From Rhizobiales bacterium SYSU XM002 (GTDB lineage: Bacteria > Pseudomonadota > Alphaproteobacteria > Rhizobiales > Beijerinckiaceae), in NCBI GenBank assembly GCA_009846685.1, contig VWVY01000005.1:186001-250000 (forward strand): DNA of 64,000 nucleotides. The letters run 5' to 3'. Made by a program: the position numbers and the translations under genes. Below are positions 54,601 to 62,160 of this stretch, piece after piece (the first letter of the stretch is position 1; every line of letters begins with the position of its first letter). A model generated the notes under the pieces. It did no database searches. It saw only the letters and a list, made by a program, of their open reading frames with translations, and was not told the origin of the DNA.

Positions 54601-55398
54601 AAGGAGGACGAGAAGATCCGCTTCCGCGATGTCGTCGCACAGCCGCGCAAGATCATCTCGGCGCCGACCTGGTCGGGGCTCGAGAGCGAGAAGGTCTGCT
54701 ACAACGCCGGCTACACCAACGTCCACGAGTTGATCCCGTGGCGCACGCTGACCGGGCGTCAGCAGCTCTATCAGGATCATCTCTGGATGCGCGCTTTCGG
54801 CGAAGGGTTCTGCGTCTATCGCCCGCCGGTCGATCTTGGCACCATCAAGCCGGTGCAGGGCTCGAAGCCGAACGGCGAGAAGGAGGTTGTGCTCAACTTC
54901 ATCACGCCGCACCAGAAGTGGGGCATCCACTCCACCTACACCGACAATCTGATGATGCTCACGCTTTCGCGCGGCGGGCCGATCGTCTGGCTCTCGGAGA
55001 AGGACGCGGCCAAGGCGGGCATCGTCGATAACGACTGGGTGGAAGCCTACAACACCAACGGCGCGCTCGTGGCCCGTGCGGTTGTCTCCCAGCGCATGAA
55101 GGAGGGCACCCTCTTCATGTACCACGCGCAGGAGAAGATCGTGAATGTGCCCGGCTCGGAAATGACTGGGCAGCGTGGCGGCATCCATAACTCGGTGACG
55201 CGCGCGGTGCTCAAGCCGACCCATATGATCGGCGGCTACGTCCAGTTCGCCTATGGCTTCAACTACTACGGCACCATCGGCACCAACCGCGACGAATTCG
55301 TCGTCATCCGCAAGGTGAAGAACGTCGATTGGCTCGAACGTCCCGCGAAGGACGCCCAGCCCGTCATCGGTTCCGCCGCTGCAACTGCCGCCGAGTAA
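51640..55398 (+). CDS. narG: Respiratory nitrate reductase alpha subunit, Mo-bisMGD catalytic
   Basis: The 1252-residue protein has the FS0 [4Fe-4S] ligands His50, Cys54, Cys58 ([14 protein letters not shown]) and Cys93 ([10 protein letters not shown]), the same numbers as in E. coli NarG. The molybdenum-ligand Asp222 lies in [20 protein letters not shown]. It reduces nitrate to nitrite at the cytoplasmic face of the membrane with electrons from NarH and NarI. There is no Tat signal, as in classical NarG. Codon use lacks TTA, CTA and TCA throughout. Confidence 0.97.
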   Translation: [1252 protein letters not shown]

Positions 55399-55410
55399 GG
55401 AGATACACCC

Positions 55411-56937
55411 ATGAAAATCCGCGCTCAGATTGCGATGGTTCTCAACCTCGACAAGTGCATCGGCTGTCACACCTGCTCGGTCACCTGCAAGAACGTCTGG
55501 ACCAATCGCGAAGGCATGGAATACGCCTGGTTCAACAACGTCGAGACCAAGCCCGGCATCGGCTACCCGAAGGACTGGGAAAACCAGAACCGCTGGAAAG
55601 GCGGCTGGCGGCGCAAGGCCAACGGCCGCATCGAGCCGCGCATCGGCTCCAAATGGCGGGTGCTGGCGAACATCTTCGGCAACCCCGACTTGCCGGAAAT
55701 CGACGATTACTACGAGCCCTTCACCTTCGATTATGAACATCTCCAGAAGGCGCCCGAACTCGAGGCTTTCCCGACAGCCCGCCCCCGTTCGCTGATTTCC
55801 GGCGAACGGATGGAGAAGATCGAATGGGGTCCGAACTGGGAGGAAATCCTCGGCGGCGAATTCGCCAAGCGCTCGAAGGACGTGAACTTCGAGGGCGTAC
55901 AGAAGGAGATGTACGGCCAGTTCGAGAACACCTTCATGATGTATCTCCCGAGGCTGTGTGAGCACTGCCTCAACCCGGCCTGCGTCGCCTCCTGCCCCTC
56001 CGGCGCGATCTACAAGCGCGAGGAGGATGGCATCGTCCTTATCGATCAGGACAAGTGCCGCGGATGGCGCATGTGCGTCTCGGGCTGCCCCTACAAGAAG
56101 ATCTATTACAACTGGTCGTCCGGCAAATCGGAGAAATGCATCCTGTGCTATCCGCGCCTTGAGGTCGGCCAGCCCACGGTGTGCTCGGAAACCTGCGTCG
56201 GCCGTATTCGCTATCTCGGCGTCATGCTCTACGACGCCGATGCGATCGAGGATGCCGCCTCCGCGCCGGATGACAAGCACCTCTATGAAGCCCAGCTCAA
56301 GGTCTTCAAGGACCCGAACGACCCACGCGTGATCGAGCAGGCCCGCAAGGACGGCGTGCCCGAAGCCTGGCTCGAAGCGGCGCGCGTCTCGCCAATCTGG
56401 AAGATGGCGATGGAGTGGAAGGTCGCTTTCCCGCTCCACCCGGAATACCGCACGCTGCCGATGGTCTGGTATGTGCCGCCGCTTTCGCCGATCACCGCCG
56501 CCGCCGAGGCCGGCAAGATGGGCACGGATGGCGGCATGCCCGATGTGAAGAGCCTGCGCATCCCCCTGCGCTATCTCGCCAACCTTCTCACTGCTGGCGA
56601 TGAGAAGCCGGTGGCCATCGGCCTCGAGCGCATGCTCGCGATGCGGGCCTACATGCGGGCGAAAACCGTCGACGGCGTGATCGACGAGGCGGTCGCGAAC
56701 AAGGTTGGTCTCACCGGGCTCCAGATCGAGGAAATGTATAAATACATGGCGATCGCCAACTACGAGGATCGGTTCGTGATCCCGACCACGCATCGCGAGA
56801 CCACGGAGGATGCCTACGACCTGCGCGGGGGCTGCGGCTTCTCGTTCGGCAATGGCTGCTCCTCGGGCGACACCAATCTCTTCGGCGCGAAAACCCTCAC
56901 CGGCAAGCCGGCGAAGAACCCGATGGAGGCGGTGTGA
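55411..56937 (+). CDS. narH: Respiratory nitrate reductase beta subunit, Fe-S
   Basis: The 508-residue protein carries the NarH cluster ligands. The first set is Cys16, 19, 22 and 26 (KCIGCHTCSVTCKN), as in E. coli. CEHCLNPACVASCP is a further set, and CRGWRMCVSGCPYKK follows, in which Trp replaces a Cys, giving the [3Fe-4S] cluster. It carries electrons from NarI hemes to NarG. The start is 12 bases after narG, and the stop overlaps narJ by 4 bases. Confidence 0.97.
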   Translation: MKIRAQIAMVLNLDKCIGCHTCSVTCKNVWTNREGMEYAWFNNVETKPGIGYPKDWENQNRWKGGWRRKANGRIEPRIGSKWRVLANIFGNPDLPEIDDYYEPFTFDYEHLQKAPELEAFPTARPRSLISGERMEKIEWGPNWEEILGGEFAKRSKDVNFEGVQKEMYGQFENTFMMYLPRLCEHCLNPACVASCPSGAIYKREEDGIVLIDQDKCRGWRMCVSGCPYKKIYYNWSSGKSEKCILCYPRLEVGQPTVCSETCVGRIRYLGVMLYDADAIEDAASAPDDKHLYEAQLKVFKDPNDPRVIEQARKDGVPEAWLEAARVSPIWKMAMEWKVAFPLHPEYRTLPMVWYVPPLSPITAAAEAGKMGTDGGMPDVKSLRIPLRYLANLLTAGDEKPVAIGLERMLAMRAYMRAKTVDGVIDEAVANKVGLTGLQIEEMYKYMAIANYEDRFVIPTTHRETTEDAYDLRGGCGFSFGNGCSSGDTNLFGAKTLTGKPAKNPMEAV

Positions 56938-57683
56938 TGCGAATCCTCAAAGCCCTCTCGGCCCTTCTCACTTATCCCTCGGAAGCGCTTCTCGAAGCCC
57001 TTCCCGAGATCGGCGGCCTCGTCGAGCGCGACACGCTTCTCGGCAAGGCCGACCGCGCCGCGCTTCTCGCGCTCGTCGCCCATCTTCAGGGCGGCGACCT
57101 TTTCGACCGGCAGGAGGCCTATGGCCTGCTGTTCGATCGCACCCGCTCGCTCTCGCTCCACCTCTTCGAGCATGTCCACGGCGAGAGCCGGGACCGCGGG
57201 CAGGCGATGGTCGATCTGATCCGCGTCTACGAGGAGGGTGGCTATACGCCCACGACCGAGGAACTGCCGGATTTCCTGCCGCTCTTCCTCGAATACGCCT
57301 CGACGCGCGATCCCAAGGAGGCGCTCGATCTTCTGGGCCAGCCGGCGCATGTCATCACTGCACTGGCCGAGCGTCTTGCGAAGCGCTCGTCGCCCTATGA
57401 GGCGATCTTCCGGGCGCTGCTGAGCCTCGCGAAAGCGAAGCCCGACGCTGCCGCGCTGGCCGCGTTGCGTGCCGAGCCCGACCCCGAGCCCGATGATCTC
57501 GAGGCACTCGACGCTGCGTGGGAGGAGGAGGAAGTCCGCTTCGGCCCCGGCGCGGGCGACGCCTGCGGCAAGGACAGCCTCGGCGCGAAGCTTCGGCAGG
57601 CAAATCGCCCGGCGCCGGGCATGGAACCGGCGGGTCTCGCCGGTCCGCGCACCACCATCCAGCATTCCGGTTCACGGCTCTGA
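56934..57683 (+). CDS. narJ: Nitrate reductase molybdenum-cofactor assembly chaperone
   Basis: The 249-residue protein is NarJ (TorD/NarJ fold): MRILKALSALLTYPSEALLE at the N-terminus, then RQEAYGLLFDRTRSLSLHLF and HVHGESRDRGQAMVDLIRVY, the family signature. It binds apo-NarGH to permit cofactor insertion and membrane attachment to NarI, and is not part of the final enzyme. The C-terminal ~60 residues are a low-conservation acidic tail. ATGA overlap with narH. Confidence 0.93.
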   Translation: MMRILKALSALLTYPSEALLEALPEIGGLVERDTLLGKADRAALLALVAHLQGGDLFDRQEAYGLLFDRTRSLSLHLFEHVHGESRDRGQAMVDLIRVYEEGGYTPTTEELPDFLPLFLEYASTRDPKEALDLLGQPAHVITALAERLAKRSSPYEAIFRALLSLAKAKPDAAALAALRAEPDPEPDDLEALDAAWEEEEVRFGPGAGDACGKDSLGAKLRQANRPAPGMEPAGLAGPRTTIQHSGSRL

Positions 57684-57699
57684 TCCGAGGAGATCTGTC

Positions 57700-58404
57700 A
57701 TGGCCAACTACATCAATCACGCCCTGTTCGGCTGGTATCCCTACCTCGCACTGACGGTCTTCATCCTCGGTTCGATCATCCGCTTCGATCGCGAGCCCTA
57801 CACCTGGAAGGCCGGCTCATCCCAGCTCCTGCGCCAGCGGCAGCTCCGGCTCGGCTCGAACCTGTTCCACGTCGGGATCCTCATCATCTTCTTCGGGCAT
57901 CTTGGCGGCCTTCTCACCCCGATCCAGGTGTTCGATGCGCTGGGGATCGGCCACGGCTTCAAGCAGGGGCTGGCGATCGTCGTCGGCGGGGTCGCGGGGC
58001 TGATGTGCCTTGCCGGAATCGCGATCCTGACCCACCGTCGCCTGTTCGATCCGCGCATCCGCGCGACGTCGAGCTTCTCGGATACCGCGATCCTGCTGAT
58101 CCTCTTCGCGCAGCTCCTGCTGGGGCTCCTGACCATCCCGGTCTCGCTTCAGCACATGGACGGGCATGAGATGGTGAAGTTCATGACCTGGGCGCAGGGT
58201 GTGCTCACCCTTCAGCCGGATGCCTGGATGCAGGTGAAGGACACCAACATCATCTTCAAGCTGCATCTCACGTTGGGGATGACGATCTTCCTGCTGTTCC
58301 CCTTCACCCGGCTTGTCCACATCTGGTCGGCGCCGATCTGGTATCTTGGGCGCCGCGGCTATCAGGTCGTGCGCTCGCGTCGCAACCTCAATCCGGCGGA
58401 GTGA
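57700..58404 (+). CDS. narI: Respiratory nitrate reductase gamma subunit, diheme cytochrome b
   Basis: The 234-residue protein has five membrane helices. The heme ligands are visible as His57 and His67 (NLFHVGILIIFFGHLGG) and His189 and His207 (KLHLTLGM and RLVHIWS), one to two residues from the E. coli numbers. It oxidises quinol at the periplasmic side and passes electrons to NarH. The ATG at 57700 follows GAGGAG. The next gene overlaps or abuts its stop. Confidence 0.95.
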   Translation: MANYINHALFGWYPYLALTVFILGSIIRFDREPYTWKAGSSQLLRQRQLRLGSNLFHVGILIIFFGHLGGLLTPIQVFDALGIGHGFKQGLAIVVGGVAGLMCLAGIAILTHRRLFDPRIRATSSFSDTAILLILFAQLLLGLLTIPVSLQHMDGHEMVKFMTWAQGVLTLQPDAWMQVKDTNIIFKLHLTLGMTIFLLFPFTRLVHIWSAPIWYLGRRGYQVVRSRRNLNPAE

Positions 58405-58409
58405 GGATC

Positions 58410-59243
58410 ATGGAGACTGGCTGCGATCTCAGGTCACCGAAGCTCGACCATCGCCCACGCGCTGTCAGTGTCAATGGCGTTGCCATCCCGCGCGACGAGA
58501 TCGCGCGGGAGACCCAGATGCATGCGGCGCCCACACCCATCGCGGCTTGGAAGGCGGCGGCGCGCGCCCTCGTCATCCGCGAACTGCTCCGGCAGGAAGC
58601 GGCGCGGCGCGGGATCGTCGCGGTTCCGCTCGATGACGGAGAAGGCCGCCGCGAGACCGGGGACGAGGCCGCGATGCGTGCCCTCGTCGAAGCCGATGTC
58701 AGGTTGCCGCAAGCGGATGAGGATACGTGCCGGCGCTACTACGAGCAAAACCGGGCGAAGTTCCGCTCGGCCGCGCTTTATGCGCCGCGCCATATCCTGC
58801 TCGCCGCCGCGCCGGGGGACCGGGCGGCGCGCGAAGTGGTGCGCCAGGAAGCGGAACGCCTCGTGGCGGTGCTCAACGACAAGCCCTCGCTCTTCGAGAC
58901 CATCGCGGCCGAGGCCTCTGCCTGTCCCTCCGCCAAGACCGGCGGCGCGCTCGGCCAGATCGGGCCGGGACAGACGGTGCCGGAATTCGAGAAAGCACTG
59001 GAAACACTCCCCGTTGGCGACGCGGTTGCGCTGGTCGAAACCCGTTACGGGGTCCATCTCGTCCGGCTCGATCACAAGGAGCCGGGCCGCGACCTGCCGT
59101 TCGAGATCGTCCGCAAGCGCATCAAGGCGTACCTTGAGGAGGCCGTCCGCCATCGTGCGATACGTCAATATGTCGAGGAGCTTGCCGCCCGCGCGACGAT
59201 CGTCGGGATCGATCTCGCGGAAAAAATCGATCGTCCGCAATAA
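58410..59243 (+). CDS. Peptidyl-prolyl cis-trans isomerase, parvulin/NifM-like, in the nar operon
   Basis: The 277-residue protein has an N-terminal helical region (LVIRELLRQEAARRGIVAVP) and a parvulin domain: RYYEQNRAKFRSAALYAPRH, then KTGGALGQIGPGQTVPEFEK and ETRYGVHLVRLDHKEP. It lacks a signal peptide and is therefore likely cytoplasmic. A foldase after narI is seen in other nar clusters (NifM-like in Pseudomonas). The start is ATG 58410, or GTG 58401 overlapping the narI stop. Confidence 0.88.
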   Translation: METGCDLRSPKLDHRPRAVSVNGVAIPRDEIARETQMHAAPTPIAAWKAAARALVIRELLRQEAARRGIVAVPLDDGEGRRETGDEAAMRALVEADVRLPQADEDTCRRYYEQNRAKFRSAALYAPRHILLAAAPGDRAAREVVRQEAERLVAVLNDKPSLFETIAAEASACPSAKTGGALGQIGPGQTVPEFEKALETLPVGDAVALVETRYGVHLVRLDHKEPGRDLPFEIVRKRIKAYLEEAVRHRAIRQYVEELAARATIVGIDLAEKIDRPQ

Positions 59244-59265
59244 GGAAGACGAGGGAGGAACGTCC

Positions 59266-59613
59266 ATGCTGCTCGGTTCCCTGCTTTCCGGGCTCCGGAG
59301 CCCGGCCTACGCGGTGACGCTGATTGAGGAGACCGGCGATGTCGTGCTTCTCGCGCGCGTCGAGGCTGCGGGTCGGGCCTTCGAGGAGACGCCGGGTGAT
59401 TATGCCGCTAACGCCGTCGCCCGCTTCAGCAATAGCGCGAGCGACGAGGATTGGCTCGCGCTGATGACGGCGCTTGAAAAATCCGATGCACCGGCCGTGA
59501 CCTGCCTCGGGAACATGGTGCGCTGGGCGCTCGACAAGGACGATGCCGATATCGCCCCGCCCGCGAAATCCTGCTCTTGCGGAGGGCAGGGAGGCTGCCA
59601 TGAACCCGGCTGA
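59266..59613 (+). CDS. Small protein of unknown function with a cysteine-rich tail, in the nar operon
   Basis: I do not recognise this 115-residue protein. Residues 1-92 are a compact alpha/beta-looking domain (LRSPAYAVTLIEETGDVVLL ... SASDEDWLALMTALEKSDAP) with one Cys (80). The tail KSCSCGGQGGCHEPG has Cys103, Cys105, Cys111 and His112, a possible metal or Fe-S site. GGAGGA precedes the ATG at 59266. It starts 22 bases after the isomerase gene and overlaps the hemerythrin-like gene by 14 bases, so it is firmly embedded in the operon. Confidence 0.75.
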   Translation: MLLGSLLSGLRSPAYAVTLIEETGDVVLLARVEAAGRAFEETPGDYAANAVARFSNSASDEDWLALMTALEKSDAPAVTCLGNMVRWALDKDDADIAPPAKSCSCGGQGGCHEPG

Positions 59614-60160
59614 AAGGGACAAGACCGGGCACCTGGCCTTTTCCGTGCCTCCGCTGCCGGCGGAACTTCTCGAGCGGCCGCTCGATTATCTCGCTGCCGA
59701 TCACGAGCGTCATCGCGCCGTCTGCGCTTTCCTGAAGCGCGTGGTGCGCGAGGGCGCCATCCAGGGCACGAGTGCTGGCGCTGTTGCCGGTTTTCTCAAC
59801 ACGGAATTTCCGCTTCATCTCGCTGACGAGCACGATGCGCTCTACCCCGCGCTGGTCAGGCGCTCGCGCGATGATGTGGAATTTGTCGCCGCGCTCCAAC
59901 GCATCGCGGCCGCGCATGATGCGGCGGTGGCCAGCCTGTCGCCGGTCGTCTCTGGCCTCAAGGCGGTAAGCACACTGCCGGCGGCGCGCCTCTCTCCGCA
60001 ACTGGCGCAGGCGCTCGACGACTACGTGCGCGAGGAAGAAAAGCGACTCGCCTTCGAGAACGCGGTGATCCTTCGTATCGCCGATGTCCGGCTGCGCAAG
60101 AGCGACATCGCGGCGATTCGCGGCGATATGAAGGCCCGCCGCGGCGTGGGGGCTGCATGA
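59600..60160 (+). CDS. Hemerythrin-like (HHE) domain protein in the nar operon
   Basis: The 186-residue protein is a four-helix HHE-type bundle. The ligand pattern includes DHERHRAVCAFL (helix 1), FPLHLADEHDALYPALVRRS (helix 2, H-x3-E-H) and a His in IAAAHDAAVAS (helix 3). These bind a di-iron centre in relatives that carry O2 or repair or sense NO damage. Overlaps on both sides (14 bases with the previous gene, 4 with the next) indicate co-translation. A role in protecting nitrate respiration from NO or O2 is plausible but not shown. Confidence 0.85.
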   Translation: MNPAERDKTGHLAFSVPPLPAELLERPLDYLAADHERHRAVCAFLKRVVREGAIQGTSAGAVAGFLNTEFPLHLADEHDALYPALVRRSRDDVEFVAALQRIAAAHDAAVASLSPVVSGLKAVSTLPAARLSPQLAQALDDYVREEEKRLAFENAVILRIADVRLRKSDIAAIRGDMKARRGVGAA

Positions 60161-60933
60161 AATCCGCCCTCGACCATCTCTTCGATCGCAACGTCGGCTG
60201 GGCGCAGGCCAAGACACGCGAAGACCCGGATTATTTTCGCCGCATGGCCGAGCAACAACAGCCCGATTATCTCTGGATCGGCTGCTCTGACAGCCGGGTG
60301 ACGGCCAACGACGTTCTTGGCCTCGCACCCGGCGCGGTCTTCGTCCACCGCAACATCGCCAATGTCGTTCATACCAGCGATATGAACATCCTCTCGGTGC
60401 TGGAATTCGCCATCCATCACCTCAAGATCCAGCATATCATCGTTTGCGGGCATTACGGCTGCGGCGGCATCGAACGGGCCTTGAGCGACGAGAAGTCGGC
60501 GCTTGTGGACCATTGGCTCCAGCCGATCGTGATGCTCTACCGCAAGCACAAGGCCGTCATCGACGCGCTTCCCTATCCCGAGGCGCGCATCAATCGGATG
60601 TGCGAGATCAACATCGAGCTTCAGGTCCGGCGGGTGGCGGCGACACCCATTATCGAGCAGGCTTGGCAGAAGGGATTGCCGCTCGCGATCCACGGCTGGA
60701 TCTATGGCGTGCATGACGGGTTGATCCGCGCGCTCGGTGCTCCCGTGACTTCGATCGAAGAGCGCGATTCGATGGCGACAATCGATGCCCGTGTCGTCGA
60801 TCCGGTTGAGCCGGTGAGCATGGTCAGGCAACATGCGATCGAGGCCTTCGAGGGTCTCCAGGCGCTGGAGCCTTCGGAAGGGCTTGATTGCTGTCCTGAT
60901 CATGGCCTCACCCTTCAGGATGGAACACGATGA
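60157..60933 (+). CDS. can: Beta-class carbonic anhydrase in the nar operon
   Basis: The 258-residue protein has the beta-CA zinc ligands Cys43 (IGCSDSRVTANDVL, with Asp45 and Arg47), His99 and Cys102 (VCGHYGCGGIERAL), matching E. coli Can within one residue. It interconverts CO2 and bicarbonate. Length and motifs are those of the normal cytoplasmic enzyme. Its place between a hemerythrin-like gene and mogA, with 4-base overlaps on both sides, is unusual and ties it to nitrate respiration. Confidence 0.95.
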   Translation: MKSALDHLFDRNVGWAQAKTREDPDYFRRMAEQQQPDYLWIGCSDSRVTANDVLGLAPGAVFVHRNIANVVHTSDMNILSVLEFAIHHLKIQHIIVCGHYGCGGIERALSDEKSALVDHWLQPIVMLYRKHKAVIDALPYPEARINRMCEINIELQVRRVAATPIIEQAWQKGLPLAIHGWIYGVHDGLIRALGAPVTSIEERDSMATIDARVVDPVEPVSMVRQHAIEAFEGLQALEPSEGLDCCPDHGLTLQDGTR

Positions 60934-61475
60934 CCGTTTCGCCCACCTCGCCCGCCCGGATTGGAATCGTCACGATTTCCGATCGCGCTTCCGCCGGTCA
61001 ATATGTGGATGAAAGCGGACCGGCGATCAGAGCCTATCTCGACGAGATTCTGACATCGCGATGGGAGGCGATTGTCCGCGTCATCCCCGATGGTATCGAA
61101 AGCGTATCGGGAACCCTGATCGACCTTGCCGACAGCGAGGATTGCGATCTTGTGCTTACGACCGGCGGCACCGGTCCCGCACCGCGCGATCTCACACCGG
61201 AAGCGGTGCAGGCGGTCATCTCGCGCGAATTGCCGGGGTTCGGCGAACTGATGCGCAAGGTCAGCCTCGAAAGCGTGCCGACCGCCATTCTCTCGCGTCA
61301 GCTCGCCGGCACACGCGGTGCGACGCTCATCATCACCCTGCCTGGAAAACCGGGCTCAATCCGAACCTGCCTCAATGCGGTGTTCCCGGCGGTGCCCTAT
61401 TGTCTCGACCTTATCGGCGCCCGGCGGCTCGAAACCGATCCGGCGCGTTGCCTCGCCTTCAGACCGAAATCCTGA
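60930..61475 (+). CDS. mog: Molybdopterin adenylyltransferase
   Basis: The 181-residue protein has the MogA/MoaB fold: IGIVTISDRASAGQYVDESG, the LTTGGTGPAPRDLTPEA signature and the C-terminal ITLPGKPGSIRTCLNAV. It activates molybdopterin by adenylation before molybdenum insertion, which NarG needs. The length is nearer to MogA than to MoeA. It overlaps carbonic anhydrase by 4 bases and precedes the DUF2478 gene by 16 bases. Confidence 0.92.
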   Translation: MTVSPTSPARIGIVTISDRASAGQYVDESGPAIRAYLDEILTSRWEAIVRVIPDGIESVSGTLIDLADSEDCDLVLTTGGTGPAPRDLTPEAVQAVISRELPGFGELMRKVSLESVPTAILSRQLAGTRGATLIITLPGKPGSIRTCLNAVFPAVPYCLDLIGARRLETDPARCLAFRPKS

Positions 61476-61491
61476 TTTCGAAAGCCATCCG

Positions 61492-62097
61492 ATGACCGAC
61501 AAGCCTGCCGACACATCCGCCGACCTGTCGCCGATCGCCGCGCTTCCCTACGCGGAAGGGGCCTACCCCGACGCGCTTCTCGATCGGCTCGTCCGGGATT
61601 TTCAATCGGCGGGATATCGTGTTGCCGGTGTGCTCCAGCACGATTTCGCCCGGCGCGACCGCACGCGCTGCGACATGAACCTCGAAGACCTCGCCACGGG
61701 AGAACTTGTCGCACTCTCGGAAGATCGCGGCGAAGCGTCGCGCGGGTGCCGGATCGACCAGAACGGGCTCGCGCGCGCGGCGGCGCTGGTCGAGGTCGCG
61801 CTCGAAAAAGAGTCGGTCGACCTTCTCGTCATCAACAAGTTCGGCAAGATCGAGAGCGAGGGCGGTGGTTTGCGCGACGCGATCGCCGAAGCCATCACGC
61901 GCGGCATCCCGGTGATTGTCGGCGTGCCGTTACGCAATCTCGATGCCTGGAACGCTTTTGCCGGCGCTTTCGCGATGTCCTTCCCGTTGACCGGCGCGGG
62001 CTTGGGCGAATGGCTCGGTGCGTATCGCGTCGAGTGGCGGGAGATCGCCGGGCCCGATGGGCAACCCTTTTCGGCCGACATGCCTGACCGGATTTGA
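61492..62097 (+). CDS. DUF2478 domain protein, molybdenum-context
   Basis: The 201-residue protein has the DUF2478 layout: YRVAGVLQHDFARRDRTRCD, then NLEDLATGELVALSEDRGEA, a Cys in SRGCRID, DLLVINKFGKIESEGGGLRD and TRGIPVIVGVPLRNLDAWNA. It looks like a P-loop NTPase relative without a Walker A glycine-lysine motif. Family members occur near molybdate or molybdenum-enzyme genes, and here it follows mog. No activity is known to me. The ATG at 61492 is set by the family start; the open frame upstream overlaps mog. Confidence 0.82.
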   Translation: MTDKPADTSADLSPIAALPYAEGAYPDALLDRLVRDFQSAGYRVAGVLQHDFARRDRTRCDMNLEDLATGELVALSEDRGEASRGCRIDQNGLARAAALVEVALEKESVDLLVINKFGKIESEGGGLRDAIAEAITRGIPVIVGVPLRNLDAWNAFAGAFAMSFPLTGAGLGEWLGAYRVEWREIAGPDGQPFSADMPDRI

Positions 62098-62160
62098 CTT
62101 GGCGTCCGCCTCCCCCTCACAATCCAGTTCGGGAATTGAATCGGGGAGGAAGAATCTGTC

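Noticed and set aside
48322-56793. 2823-codon open frame on the minus strand
   Set aside because: It is the codon-aligned antisense of narK-narG-narH. The sequence is Arg/His/Asp/Gly-rich without domain motifs, while the plus-strand genes have full catalytic motifs.
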